Source of the DNA: Synechococcales cyanobacterium C42_A2020_086
Lineage (GTDB): Bacteria; Cyanobacteriota; Cyanobacteriia; Elainellales; Elainellaceae
Direction: 5' to 3'
DNA length: 53,575 nucleotides
NCBI GenBank assembly: GCA_015272325.1
Contig: JACYLU010000034.1
Span: forward strand, 1-53,575
In this document: positions 18,415 through 27,351 of the stretch, piece after piece
Numbering within the stretch: position 1 is the stretch's first letter
Layout of the letters: every line of letters begins with the position of its first letter
Translations under genes and position numbers: made by a program
Notes under the pieces: model-generated
Databases searched by the model: none
Told to the model about the DNA's origin: nothing
Seen by the model: the letters and a program-made list of their open reading frames with translations, nothing else

Positions 18415-18699
18415 ATGAATCGTGCATTTCGTAAATATCATCGCTTTCTTGCGCCGATCCTGGCATTGCCACTTGCCTTAACCGTATTAACCGGAATGGC
18501 GGTGACTATCACCAAAGACTGGCCAATCAATACTGGACTGTCTTCAAACGTACTACTAAAAATTCATACAGGTGAAATTTTTGGATTAGAGGCAATCTAT
18601 CCTGTTCTCAATGGCGTTGGACTCATTGGATTAATTGTGACTGGGTTAAGTATGTCCAGTGTGATGAGTCGTAGGAAATCAACTGTTCCTCGAAATTAA
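18415..18699 (+). CDS. Short PepSY-associated membrane protein
   Basis: A 94-residue protein from ATG 18415 (longer in-frame starts run through the hairpin region and are unlikely). It begins NRAFRKYHRFLAPILALPL, a hallmark of PepSY-TM proteins, has two membrane helices (about 12-32 and 63-83) and a short middle segment ending KIHTGEIFGLEAIYP. Full PepSY-TM proteins have four helices, so this is a minimal version, as often found near two-component systems in cyanobacteria. Its 3' end faces the histidine kinase gene 31 bases away. Confidence 0.7.
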   Translation: MNRAFRKYHRFLAPILALPLALTVLTGMAVTITKDWPINTGLSSNVLLKIHTGEIFGLEAIYPVLNGVGLIGLIVTGLSMSSVMSRRKSTVPRN

Positions 18700-18730
18700 A
18701 ACACAAGGAGAATTGTCCGTGCCTCTTACA

Positions 18731-19957
18731 TCAGTCAATCGCTGGTAGACGTACCGTGAAACAACTGCCTACACCAGGCTGACTGGAGACTGTAATTGAA
18801 CCACCATGCCGTTGAGCAATGCCCTGAGCGATCGCCAACCCTAAACCAAATCCACCAGAGCTATAAGAACGTGCCTGATCGGCTCTCCAGAAGCGATCGA
18901 AAATGTGTTTAAGTTGTTCAGAGTCAATACCAATTCCAGCGTCTTGAACATGAATTAAAACAACATTTCTTTCGCGGATACCTTCAATATTCACCGTTCC
19001 CTTTTCCCGGGTATAGCGCAGGGCATTATCAATCAAATTGGTCAATAACCGCGTCAGTTGAACAGCATCACCACGAACTTCTAAACGATCGGATGATTGT
19101 AGTTTCAAACGAATCTGCTTTGCATCAGCGTGTGGTGTATAGAGTTGAAATAAGTTCTCTAAGATGGTTTTAAGGTCGATAATATCTTGATTAATAGTGG
19201 GTGTCTGATCAGTTCTTGCCAACATTAACAGGTCTTCGGTCAAAGCCGTCATTTGTGCGGTGGCACTGGCGATCGCTCGAAACTTTTTGATGTGCGTTTC
19301 TCTTAATCCCTCTGGATATTTCAGCGCGACAGCCGCATTACTTTCAATCGCCATGAGAGGGCTACGCAATTCATGAGACGCATCAGCCGTAAACTGTTGG
19401 AGCCGCCGAAAGCTATCTTCAATGGGTTGCATTGCTTGACGAGTCAGCCAAATGCCACCAACTCCACTCAGAGATAACGCTAGAATTACTCCCCCTGCTA
19501 ATCCCCAATCTAACCGTCGTAAATCACCGTGTAAGTCTTCCAATGATTCGCTCGCTCGAACGTAGCCAATCAGAGTTCCTCCATCCTCTGCATAAATTGG
19601 GATCGTGACAGCCTGAATAGGGTGAGGAGACGTTTGTGTTTGAACAGGTTGCCCCGGATCTAATGGTAGAGTTACAACGTAGTTCCCCTGCTGACTCACG
19701 GAAGCACCCTGCACATCAAACCACTGCAAAGCCTGAGTTGGAGTTGCTGGAACTTCATCACTCTCGACGCGCAAACGTCCATCTTCTGCTTCCAGATCAG
19801 TAGCAGCGGCTTGAGCTAGAATCATCAGCTTATCTGTGAGTTCTTGGTGTAGACTGCGGGCAAAGGTCACCCGGACGACCAGTGCAAAGGAACCCAGGAT
19901 GATCGTTAGCACAACCAAGTACGATAAGAGTAGTCGGTGCTGAATTGTGCGAAACAT
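18731..19957 (-). CDS. Sensor histidine kinase
   Basis: A 408-residue membrane kinase. Helix 1 (residues 10-30) and helix 2 (about 150-172) bracket a 115-residue periplasmic sensor without recognised metal-binding motifs. The cytosolic part shows all boxes: phosphoacceptor His in FTADASHELRSPLMAIESN (near 195), N box LLTNLIDNALRYT, G1 DAGIGID, F box IFDRFWRAD and G2 GFGLGLAIAQGIAQRHGG. It is encoded three bases after the response-regulator gene and is surely its partner. The signal is unknown; nearby genes suggest envelope or metal stress. Confidence 0.93.
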   Translation of the reverse strand: MFRTIQHRLLLSYLVVLTIILGSFALVVRVTFARSLHQELTDKLMILAQAAATDLEAEDGRLRVESDEVPATPTQALQWFDVQGASVSQQGNYVVTLPLDPGQPVQTQTSPHPIQAVTIPIYAEDGGTLIGYVRASESLEDLHGDLRRLDWGLAGGVILALSLSGVGGIWLTRQAMQPIEDSFRRLQQFTADASHELRSPLMAIESNAAVALKYPEGLRETHIKKFRAIASATAQMTALTEDLLMLARTDQTPTINQDIIDLKTILENLFQLYTPHADAKQIRLKLQSSDRLEVRGDAVQLTRLLTNLIDNALRYTREKGTVNIEGIRERNVVLIHVQDAGIGIDSEQLKHIFDRFWRADQARSYSSGGFGLGLAIAQGIAQRHGGSITVSSQPGVGSCFTVRLPAID

Positions 19958-19960
19958 TAC

Positions 19961-20656
19961 TCACCCGCAATGAGATTGCTCATCAACAACCGCCATTCGA
20001 TATCCTACACCGTAAACCGTTTCAATCAGTTCGCGTTGGCTCCCAGCTGTTTTCAGTTTACGACGAATGTTTGTAATGTGCGTTTTAATCGTTCCGCTTC
20101 CTGAGACTTGATCTAATTCCCACAGCTTATCTAGTAGCATGGAACGGGTAAACACCTGTGTTGGGTTCTGCATCAGGCATTCCAGAATTAGATATTCTTT
20201 TGGGGTGAGGCTGATCGGTTTGCTATCGTAAGCAACGGTGTGGGAGGCGGGATTCAATTCTAGTTTTTCGTGCTGCAACGTGTTTTGTCGCAATTCAACA
20301 GGACGACGCGCCAGAGCACGGATTCGGGCACTCAGTTCTTCTAGCTTAAACGGTTTGACTAAATAATCATCGGCACCTGCATCTAGCCCCATTACTTTAT
20401 CAGTGGTCGTATCTCGTGCTGTCAGCATCAGTACAAACCCTTGATATCCTTCAGCCCGTAACCGTTTGCAGAGTTGCACCCCGTCGAGCTTTGGCAGCAT
20501 CAAGTCCAGCAAAATCAGGTCATAACTAGCTGCTTGAGTATACTCCCAACCTTCTAGCCCATCTTTTGCCAAATCAACCACATAATGCTGATACCGAAGG
20601 TCTTCTGCTAACGGCTCAGCAATGCGATCATCATCTTCAACTAATAAGATCCGCAT
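19961..20656 (-). CDS. OmpR-family response regulator
   Basis: A 231-residue protein from ATG 20656 (an in-frame ATG lies four codons upstream). The receiver domain has acidic pocket VEDDD (residues 7-10), phosphoacceptor Asp near 51 in LILLDLMLP, Thr in MLTARD and Lys in YLVKPF. The C-terminal winged helix ends TIKTHITNIRRKL followed by ETVYGVGYRM, the OmpR/PhoB recognition-helix region. Such proteins bind tandem repeats with 11-base phasing, which is what the five promoter boxes around it display. I infer, without proof, that it regulates them. Confidence 0.93.
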   Translation of the reverse strand: MRILLVEDDDRIAEPLAEDLRYQHYVVDLAKDGLEGWEYTQAASYDLILLDLMLPKLDGVQLCKRLRAEGYQGFVLMLTARDTTTDKVMGLDAGADDYLVKPFKLEELSARIRALARRPVELRQNTLQHEKLELNPASHTVAYDSKPISLTPKEYLILECLMQNPTQVFTRSMLLDKLWELDQVSGSGTIKTHITNIRRKLKTAGSQRELIETVYGVGYRMAVVDEQSHCG

Positions 20657-20707
20657 ACCGCGCTCCAATACTCCTTTCCACTGAATTTATCCCACTCTAA
20701 TTGTTTC

Positions 20708-20983
20708 TCATAGATTGCGTAGTACTTCAACCCTGACTCGTTGGACAGAAACTTGCGCCCCACCACTGCCATGACAGTAGAAACAAAAGCAGCTATCAGC
20801 TTTACAAATCTGTTGTTTAACGGTCGGTAAGTAGCTGCCGTAGAAATACTCTACAACAAAGCTATGACAGGTGCATTCAGAATTGCGACATCTATAGTGT
20901 TGCTTGCCCTCAGCAGTTTTACCATGTTGGACAATGTTCGCACCACCACAACTTGGGGGGCATTGAACTGGTTCAAGTACCAT
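20708..20983 (-). pseudogene. IS1-family InsA relic
   Basis: The frame begins VQCPPSCGGANIVQHGKTAEG and HYRCRNSECTCHSF, the zinc-finger N-terminus of IS1 InsA proteins. After about residue 57 it departs into unrelated sequence (CFCFYCHGSGGAQ), although GSG and further residues in shifted frames still recall InsA. No InsB part or terminal repeat is visible. It is a decayed fragment between the response regulator and the AI-2E family gene. Confidence 0.78.
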
Positions 20984-21063
20984 CGCAGTTATTTTTGCAT
21001 CTTTAGCTTAATCTTTTACAAAAGTACTTTCATTACCACCCTTACTCGCTGATTTGAGCATTG

Positions 21064-22170
21064 TCAATCAATGATATCAGGATTTATCTTTCTCTGCGTT
21101 AGAGCGTTGCCCCTATGGAAATACTCCAACATACTCTTGATGAAGCTAGCTATCGGTACTGCCAAAATCATGCCCAACAAGCCTCCTATTTTTGCTCCAA
21201 TCAGCAGAGATACTAAAATCCAGGCAGGATTTAGTCCTGTAAACTTACCGATTAGTTGTGGAGCGATCGCATTTTCAACTACTAAATCAACTAGAAAGGC
21301 AACAACCAAAACTTTAATGCCTAACCAGATGTTTTGTAGTGCTAGCAAAAGACTGACTGTGACGATACTCAAGCTAGCTCCAAAGGGAAACAGTGCCATT
21401 ACACCAATGACTAACCCAAATAGCAATCCAAAAGGAACTTGTAATACTAAAAAACTAATTGTCATTGCACTTCCCATTAATAGGGCAAGTGTTGATTGAC
21501 CCACAAAGTAGTTATGGAAATTTTGTTTTAGGGCTTGCCGTATTTGTATCTGTAAGGTCGTAGGAAACCATTGGAAAATACCATCCCAAAGACGATCGCC
21601 ATGTAGTAGTAGGTAAAAGGTTAGAACAATTGTAATAAGTAAATCTAACAGGCGACCGACAATATCTAACAACACAGCCAATACACTGCCGCTCAAAACT
21701 TGCAGTTGATTAGATAATCGATCTTCTAATTGAGTCATCAGCTTTCCCAGGTCAACTGGCAAGTTACGGGATTGTGCCCAACTTTGTAAGAGTGTTAGCT
21801 GTTGAGTCCCTGATTGAATCCAGGTTGGAAGTTGTTTGGCAAGCTGATCGACCTGCTCGATTAAAGCAGGGATAAGCGTTATACCTAAAACAATCAAAAG
21901 CAACAGTGCTACTGTCAAAGTTAATAGAATAGCTGGTAACCGAGGCACTCTAAACCGCTGTAGCCAATAGACTGGATATTCCAGGATAAACGACAGCAAG
22001 GTTGCGATAATTACAATTGCGATGACAGAGTGAAAAAATTGAAAAAGTTGGAAAATAATCCAGATATCTAGAGCCAACAGAATGATTGCTAGGCTCAAAT
22101 TTATCCACCATGGAAATCGGTTCATCCAGTTCATAGAGTTGATTTTAAGAGGTGAGAAAAAGTGATTCAA
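21064..22170 (-). CDS. AI-2E family (PerM/YdiK) transporter
   Basis: A 368-residue membrane protein with seven to eight helices and a long amphipathic stretch between helices 3 and 4 (ALIEQVDQLAKQLPTWIQ to about residue 170). The C-terminal half contains FGLLFGLVIGVMALFPFGA and GLNPAWILVSLLIGAKIGGLLGMILAVPIASFI, diagnostic of the AI-2E exporter/PerM family. Some members export autoinducer-2 and others are Na+/H+ antiporters; the substrate cannot be told. Its start overlaps the preceding DUF1003 gene's stop by four bases. Confidence 0.88.
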   Translation of the reverse strand: MNHFFSPLKINSMNWMNRFPWWINLSLAIILLALDIWIIFQLFQFFHSVIAIVIIATLLSFILEYPVYWLQRFRVPRLPAILLTLTVALLLLIVLGITLIPALIEQVDQLAKQLPTWIQSGTQQLTLLQSWAQSRNLPVDLGKLMTQLEDRLSNQLQVLSGSVLAVLLDIVGRLLDLLITIVLTFYLLLHGDRLWDGIFQWFPTTLQIQIRQALKQNFHNYFVGQSTLALLMGSAMTISFLVLQVPFGLLFGLVIGVMALFPFGASLSIVTVSLLLALQNIWLGIKVLVVAFLVDLVVENAIAPQLIGKFTGLNPAWILVSLLIGAKIGGLLGMILAVPIASFIKSMLEYFHRGNALTQRKINPDIID

Positions 22171-22637
22171 ACACTATCAGAGCGCTGTAACTTCTCTAGA
22201 AGTTGTTTGATTTCCTCCATCTCTCTATTCTGGTTCTCTAAATGTTGGAGAATTATTTCGATCTCCTCTTCAGCTTTGACATTGGTTTCGTAATCTGCCT
22301 TCGTCCTGATCTCATCTTGTTTACCCTGCAAGGTCTGTCCCACCATAATCAGCGGCATCAACACAATCTGAAGTACGTTTGAGATAAATAGCCAAAGCAA
22401 AAAATCGGGGGACGGATCAAACCGAACTGCTTTCGGAGCCAGCGAATTCCAACCGATCCACACCACAGTCCAGATCACAACGAGTAAGAAGAATTGGATG
22501 CTGCCGACCCGCTGCGTGATGAACAGAGCAAGGCGATCGCCCCAAGTGCCTCTCTTTCGAAACTCGTGATTTGGGTTGCGGATTGGCGATCGCTGTTGGT
22601 GCAATTGTTCTAGGCTGCGGGGATGATGTTTTTGCAT
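22167..22637 (-). CDS. DUF1003 family membrane protein
   Basis: A 156-residue protein: basic N-terminus, GDRLALFITQRVGSIQFF followed by two membrane helices (about 48-67 and 82-104), then a charged helical tail (NVKAEEEIEIILQHLENQ) likely to form a coiled coil. This is the DUF1003 layout; the role is unknown. It is first in a unit with the AI-2E family gene, and a sigma-70-like promoter lies upstream at 22677-22706. Confidence 0.86.
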   Translation of the reverse strand: MQKHHPRSLEQLHQQRSPIRNPNHEFRKRGTWGDRLALFITQRVGSIQFFLLVVIWTVVWIGWNSLAPKAVRFDPSPDFLLWLFISNVLQIVLMPLIMVGQTLQGKQDEIRTKADYETNVKAEEEIEIILQHLENQNREMEEIKQLLEKLQRSDSV

Positions 22638-22676
22638 ACAGATCTTCTACAAATCTTCTACAAAGACAATAGCGTT

Positions 22677-22706
22677 ACTGTAGGTAGAGTTTCTAAACCC
22701 TGTCAA
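22677..22706 (-). promoter_or_regulatory. Sigma-70-like promoter for the DUF1003/AI-2E unit
   Basis: Minus strand TTGACA (22706-22701), 18 bases, TACAGT (22682-22677), about 40 bases before ATG 22637. It lacks the CTTGAC-N10 layout of the regulon boxes. Confidence 0.5.
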
Positions 22707-22869
22707 TCTGAAGGAGCCTGGTCAGTGTAGTTTTGATTGCGCCCTCACACGGATGGCGTTGCTCATTCATTCGTGTTGCTCACAGAGACAAATTCACCGT
22801 AGCACAGTGAAGCTCAGGATTACGCTAGCAGCATTGCGGTAGAGTATTTTCTTCAATCTAGAGCAAGAT

Positions 22870-22902
22870 CTTTCCAAGTTCTTGACCCCCGCTTCCTACA
22901 GT
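22870..22902 (+). promoter_or_regulatory. Phased direct-repeat promoter, site 5
   Basis: CTTTCCAAGTTCTTGAC (22870-22886), ten bases, TACAGT (22897-22902). Here CTT recurs three times at exactly 11-base steps (22870, 22881, 22892). It lies 36 bases before the ATG of the PepSY protein. Confidence 0.72.
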
Positions 22903-22937
22903 GAAATAGCAAACCTAGTGAACGGGAGTTTCACATT

Positions 22938-23495
22938 ATGCAAGCACCGACTAAACTCCTAATTGCCTTGTCTTTGTTGGGTACGTTAGGATTTGGTATT
23001 GCTGCCCGCAGTGCCTTTGCAAATCAAACTAGAACCGCAGCAGCAACCGTTCCTCATCACAGTATGATGATGAGCCAAACTAGTGATGGGGATGGTGAAA
23101 TGAACCCCGCAACTGAACCTCCGGAGCGCGTACAAGGTGAGATGCAACATCCAACTCAAGCTACTCAAACTCTGGGTGATGGGGACGGTGAGGTCGCAGC
23201 CCACCAGGAGGAACAGCAAGAATCGACTCAATTACAATCTTTGACTAGAATTAACGCTGATCAAGCAAGACAGGCTGCTGAAGCTGCTCAGAGGGGTAAT
23301 GCAAGTCAGGTGACGCTAGACAATGAAGACGGCAATCTTGTCTACAAAGTGATCGTTGGACAAACGGAAGTCACCGTAGATGCAGGCAATGGCAGGATTC
23401 TTCAAACCGAGCAAGCTGGGGTTGAGCAACCTGGACAGGGTGATGCAGTCTATCGCAGCAGTATTCAAGTTCCTAACGGTCAGGATGATGTATAG
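22938..23495 (+). CDS. Exported PepSY-domain protein
   Basis: A 185-residue protein with signal peptide (core LLIALSLLGTLGFGIA, cleavage after ARSAFA, the same ending as the Arg/Asp-rich protein at 11702). A low-complexity linker holds two copies of GDGDGE, possibly metal-binding. Residues about 105-160 form one PepSY domain: NADQARQAAEAAQRG, then LVYKVIVGQTEVTVDAGNG. PepSY proteins modulate periplasmic proteases or sense metals. It stands as a single gene behind promoter site 5. Confidence 0.82.
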   Translation: MQAPTKLLIALSLLGTLGFGIAARSAFANQTRTAAATVPHHSMMMSQTSDGDGEMNPATEPPERVQGEMQHPTQATQTLGDGDGEVAAHQEEQQESTQLQSLTRINADQARQAAEAAQRGNASQVTLDNEDGNLVYKVIVGQTEVTVDAGNGRILQTEQAGVEQPGQGDAVYRSSIQVPNGQDDV

Positions 23496-23631
23496 AGAAA
23501 GAACTGAATCTTAGTGGTAGCACTCTCTAGTGCTTTGTCAAGCAAGATCTGATGGGTAATGGGGGTATGGGGCCGTTGCCTCCACGCAGGGGTCTTACCT
23601 CTGCACCCCGCAAAACAAAAATGACAGCCTA

Positions 23632-25557
23632 CTACCCACTGACATGAATGTGGGGTCGCCTCAGTGGGTCGGGTTCAGCCTTGCGGAGAACCTCGCGGGT
23701 GACCAGGGGCACATCGCCCTCGCCCAAGAAAATAAAGCGCAGCAGATATTTCAGGGGGTTTCCTTCCCCCCACTCAAAGTAAACGTGGGGCAGGATACCG
23801 GTCTGGTCGCGTAGGTAGAGCAGCAGAGCCGCGATCGCGTTGGGCACTGCCGAACTTTGTGTTCGCAAAATGCGGTAGCCGCCTACCTCAACCCCTTTGA
23901 CCTGAATTACATCAATAAACACGGAGGCATCAAATACCTGCACCTCTAAAAAGAGGATCGGCTGAGAGGTGGACAGATGGCTGTCCTCCCGCACATTTTG
24001 TTCCTTCTGCTGATATTCCAGGGCAGATTCCCCTTTTGATCGACGATGAGCGATCAGCCGCACGGGCTGGGCTTGAAACTGAGCAACAAACGCCTGGGCA
24101 GTCTCGTCGAGTTCTACGCCAGTTACCCGCAGTTCTGTTGAGCGAAACACCCGCGATACCATTGAGGTCGAAATAATGGCAGTGATAAAAAACGTCGCAA
24201 TGCGAATGCCGTCGGGACGCTCAAAGATGTTGGCAATGGTGGTATAGAAAAACACCAGGGCAATCAACCCAAAGGCGATTGCTCCCCGTTTCGCCCCGCG
24301 CCGATGGAACGCGAGAGTTACCGCCACTGCCGCCGAACTCATCAATACCAGTACGCCTGTCGCATAAGCTCCGCCCTGGGCCTCAACGCTGGCATCAAAA
24401 ATCAGGGTGACGGTAAAGGCGATCGCCGTAAACACCAGTACCAAGGGGCGCACTGCCCCAGCCCACTCAGGCGCCATGCCGTAGCGGGGCAGATAGCGGG
24501 GTACCAAGTTGAGCAAACCCGCCATCGCCGATGCTCCAGCGAACCAGAGAATGGTAATGGTGCTGAGGTCGTACAGTGTGCCAAAGCCGTTGCCCAAATA
24601 CTGGTGAGCTAGGTAAGCCAGTGCTCGCCCGTTAGCTTGTCCCCCGGTTTGAAATGCTGCTGCCGGAATCAGCACTGTGGTGACAACGCTACTGGTGAGT
24701 AGAAAAAAGCTCATGATCACTGCTGCTGCGGTCAGTAGCTGGTGAGTCTGGCGAATGCGTCCCGCGGGCTGGGTGTCGGTGTCGCTGGGGTTGCCTTTCA
24801 CCAGGGGCATCAACGCCACCCCAGTTTCAAACCCCGACAGTCCTAGAGCCAGCTTCGGAAATAGTAGCATTGAGACCCCAATCATGCGCCAGGGACTAGT
24901 TTCAGTTAGGGCTGTGTGCCAATTGCCCAACAGGGTCGGCTGTTGCAGCATCTGATAGCCCGCCACCCCAATTACTACCAGATTGAGAGTTAGATAGGTT
25001 GCTACCAACACCAAGGCGACCCCGATCGCCTCCTGAAACCCCTTCAAAAAAATCACCGCCAGCAGAGTAATTAAAACCAGGGTGAGGGGCACCTGCTGCC
25101 CCTGCAAAAATGCTGAGAGCAGTGGATTCTCGACCAGGTGGGCAGTGGCATCTGCCGCTGAGAGGGTGATGGTGATAATAAAGTCAGTGCAGGCAAACCC
25201 CAGCAGCATCAGCACAAACAGTTTGCCCTGCCAGCGGGGCAAAAGTCGCTCTAGCATGGCGATTGAGCCTTCGCCGTGGGGGCTAAACTTCGCTACCTGA
25301 CGGTAAATCGGCAGTGCGCCAAACAGCGTCACCAGCACCAAAATCAGTGTTGCCAGGGGGGATAGTGCGCCCGCTGCTAGGGCGGCAATGCCTGGTTGGT
25401 AGCCTAGGGTCGAGAAGTAATCGACCCCAGTGAGACACATCACCTGCCACCAGGGATGCTTGAATGAGCGTTCGTTGGCTTTGTTGCGGTCTTGGTTGAG
25501 CAGCCAGTGGGTCAGGTAGTGGCGGTGCTGCCGGGGTGGAATGATGGGACTAACCAT
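23632..25557 (-). CDS. APC-superfamily permease with cytosolic C-terminal domain
   Basis: A 641-residue protein with about 12 helices (residues 45-470), beginning [25 protein letters not shown], a pattern of APC-family amino-acid/cation permeases, and a C-terminal soluble part of about 150 residues ending in RRPHIHVSG. The segment [22 protein letters not shown] marks helix 6. The substrate is not evident; related proteins are annotated as amino-acid permeases. The gene looks more GC-rich than its neighbours and ends 136 bases from the PepSY gene in convergent orientation. Confidence 0.78.
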   Translation of the reverse strand: MVSPIIPPRQHRHYLTHWLLNQDRNKANERSFKHPWWQVMCLTGVDYFSTLGYQPGIAALAAGALSPLATLILVLVTLFGALPIYRQVAKFSPHGEGSIAMLERLLPRWQGKLFVLMLLGFACTDFIITITLSAADATAHLVENPLLSAFLQGQQVPLTLVLITLLAVIFLKGFQEAIGVALVLVATYLTLNLVVIGVAGYQMLQQPTLLGNWHTALTETSPWRMIGVSMLLFPKLALGLSGFETGVALMPLVKGNPSDTDTQPAGRIRQTHQLLTAAAVIMSFFLLTSSVVTTVLIPAAAFQTGGQANGRALAYLAHQYLGNGFGTLYDLSTITILWFAGASAMAGLLNLVPRYLPRYGMAPEWAGAVRPLVLVFTAIAFTVTLIFDASVEAQGGAYATGVLVLMSSAAVAVTLAFHRRGAKRGAIAFGLIALVFFYTTIANIFERPDGIRIATFFITAIISTSMVSRVFRSTELRVTGVELDETAQAFVAQFQAQPVRLIAHRRSKGESALEYQQKEQNVREDSHLSTSQPILFLEVQVFDASVFIDVIQVKGVEVGGYRILRTQSSAVPNAIAALLLYLRDQTGILPHVYFEWGEGNPLKYLLRFIFLGEGDVPLVTREVLRKAEPDPLRRPHIHVSG

Positions 25558-25658
25558 TGGGGCGAGTGTAAGGTTCCAGGGGTGGGGTGTGGCGCATGAG
25601 GGTTTCCTGCGGGTGTGGTAAATATCAGATTATCCTCTTGAGTCCCCTTTTGAAATCC

Positions 25659-25898
25659 ATGTTCAAGCAAACCTTTCCTTCCCCAGAAACCCTCAAGCGG
25701 TTTCCCTTTGGCTTAGCGGATGTGGTTGTGATTCTGGGTACGCTGGTACTGCTGGGACTGATTGCCCAGGTGGGGGCTGGCACCCTAGTTGCCTTCGTGC
25801 CGCCGGATCAGATTCCAGAAGTTAGCTTTGACCCCAGCAATTTGCCACCCTGTTTTTCATTCGTGCCAATGCCATCGATAGTGAAGCCTAAAGTCTGA
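25659..25898 (+). pseudogene. N-terminal stub of an ABC transporter permease
   Basis: From ATG 25659: KQTFPSPETLKRFPFGLADVV, one membrane helix, then LVAFVPPDQIPEVSFDPSNLP. This matches the start of the duplicated-permease type of anion ABC transporters (COG4986-like), which should continue for 500 residues. Immediately after SNLP the frame turns into unrelated sequence and stops at 25898. The rest of the gene is absent, so it is a truncated relic. Confidence 0.62.
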
Positions 25899-26006
25899 GC
25901 GAGGGGGATTAAGCTTTCTCGCGTGTAGTTACCGCCGATGCAAATTGGGCAATCACTCGTCTACAAGTTCAGCGACTACATGCCTGTACCACATTGCCCC
26001 GTTACC

Positions 26007-27167
26007 TCAGTTTCTGTATGCTCTTCGACTCACCCAAAACAACATAGGAATGGCAGCCAATTGGATCAACACTGAAAAAACAGCCAGGGCAGGTAGCGAA
26101 AAATCGTATAAAACGCCCATCAACGCACTTCCTGCAAACCAGGCAAGTCCATAGCCGGTGTTGAAGATGCCATAGGCAGACCCGCGACGCTCTGGTGGCA
26201 CAATTCCAGCGACAGCGGCTTTCATAATCGACTCCTGAGCACCCATTCCAATCCCCCACAGCACCATGCCCAGAATCGTTAATTGAGCATTTCCCAGAAA
26301 TACGAGCGGCGCAAAGAACAGAGATAGCCCAACTGCCGCCATTAAACTCCTTAGCCCAATTTGATCAAACCAGCGACCAAATACTAAAGCCGCGATCGCA
26401 TCTATACCCATTGCCAGGGCATAGAGTAGGGGGATCTGGCTTTTTGTATCGGTTCCCGCCTGCTGTAAGTGAAAGGCAATTAACGGGAAGTCGGCATAGC
26501 CTGCGGCAATCAGGGCGATCGCTCCCAAATAGATCCAAAAGCGACGCGGTAAACCCTCGGTATGTAAGTCGGCTAGGGAGGGTGGCTCAAAGTCACGCGG
26601 ATTGGGGTAGATCTGCTGGGTAATCAATAACACAAGTAAGCCAAGGACAGCCGGAATCACCAGAATCGCAAAGCCACCGCGATAGCCAAACTGCCAGGAC
26701 AACATGGCTGCAACCATCAACGGTCCTGCAACTGCCCCAATTTGATCCATTGCTTCATGCAAGCCAAAGCCAAATCCTCGACCAACCTGCATCGCTGCAT
26801 GGGATAGCAACACATCGCGGGGAGGAGTCCGAACGGCTTTTCCGGTGCGTTCTGCGATCATGAGTCCGGCAGCCGCCTGCCAGGTTCCCGTCAGGGCCAA
26901 CAACGGCACAACGGCGGTGTTGATAAAATAGCCTAGGGTTGTAATGCCCCAGTATTTGCGAGTGCGATCGCTAACATAGCCAATCACTAACCGAAACCCA
27001 TAACCGATCAGCTCACCCAAGCCTGCAACAATGCCAACGATCGTGCCACTTGCACCCAGGCTTCCCAGATAAGCTCCGGTAATGCTACGTGCTCCTTCGT
27101 AGGTGGCATCGGCACAGAGGCTGACAACGCCTAGAAAAATGACAAACCATAATGCAGATTTCTTCAT
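26007..27167 (-). CDS. MFS transporter
   Basis: A 386-residue carrier with 11-12 helices. It starts SALWFVIFLGVVSLCADATYEGARSI and shows GYVSDRTRKYWG (motif A), RTGKAVRTPPRDVLLSHA and a C-terminal half with QESIMKAAVAGIVPPERRGSAYG, a set typical of a prokaryotic drug or unknown-substrate MFS subfamily. ATG 27167 lies five bases after the stop of a small upstream frame, and the universal stress gene precedes that on the same strand. It may therefore share the fluoride-responsive transcript. Confidence 0.88.
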   Translation of the reverse strand: MKKSALWFVIFLGVVSLCADATYEGARSITGAYLGSLGASGTIVGIVAGLGELIGYGFRLVIGYVSDRTRKYWGITTLGYFINTAVVPLLALTGTWQAAAGLMIAERTGKAVRTPPRDVLLSHAAMQVGRGFGFGLHEAMDQIGAVAGPLMVAAMLSWQFGYRGGFAILVIPAVLGLLVLLITQQIYPNPRDFEPPSLADLHTEGLPRRFWIYLGAIALIAAGYADFPLIAFHLQQAGTDTKSQIPLLYALAMGIDAIAALVFGRWFDQIGLRSLMAAVGLSLFFAPLVFLGNAQLTILGMVLWGIGMGAQESIMKAAVAGIVPPERRGSAYGIFNTGYGLAWFAGSALMGVLYDFSLPALAVFSVLIQLAAIPMLFWVSRRAYRN

Positions 27168-27171
27168 CTGG

Positions 27172-27345
27172 TTAACTTGCCCCTTCTGGTTCTTGCCTTA
27201 GCGCTATCTTGAATTTGCTGATTACTTCTGCGGGTGGACTCATGCTCTTGTAATCGTCCATGTACATGCCTCCACCTTCATGGTTTTGCCCTAGTACCTG
27301 TTGAATCAGGTAACCTTTGTTGGAGAGATGCGGGAAATGGCTCAT
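27172..27345 (-). CDS. 57-residue frame resembling the start of a Ser/Thr kinase
   Basis: ATG 27345 to TAA 27172. The first residues SHFPHLSNKGYLIQQVLGQN and HEGG closely resemble the N-terminus of many cyanobacterial Hanks-type kinases, which continue into the glycine-rich loop. Here the frame runs on as MYMDDYKSMSPPAEVISKF and ends. It fits tightly between the universal stress gene (stop 27352) and the MFS gene (start 27167). Either it is a kinase relic that kept an open frame or a small protein. No kinase catalytic motif is present. Confidence 0.4.
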   Translation of the reverse strand: MSHFPHLSNKGYLIQQVLGQNHEGGGMYMDDYKSMSPPAEVISKFKIALRQEPEGAS

Positions 27346-27351
27346 AATCAG

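Noticed and set aside
22638-22740. Regulon box before the DUF1003 gene
   Set aside because: Only the last block (CTACCTACAGT) matches; the upstream part fits an ordinary -35/-10 promoter better.
23540-23600. G-rich stretch after the PepSY gene as a riboswitch or quadruplex
   Set aside because: The G-runs are uneven, and no known aptamer pattern or conserved hairpin could be traced.
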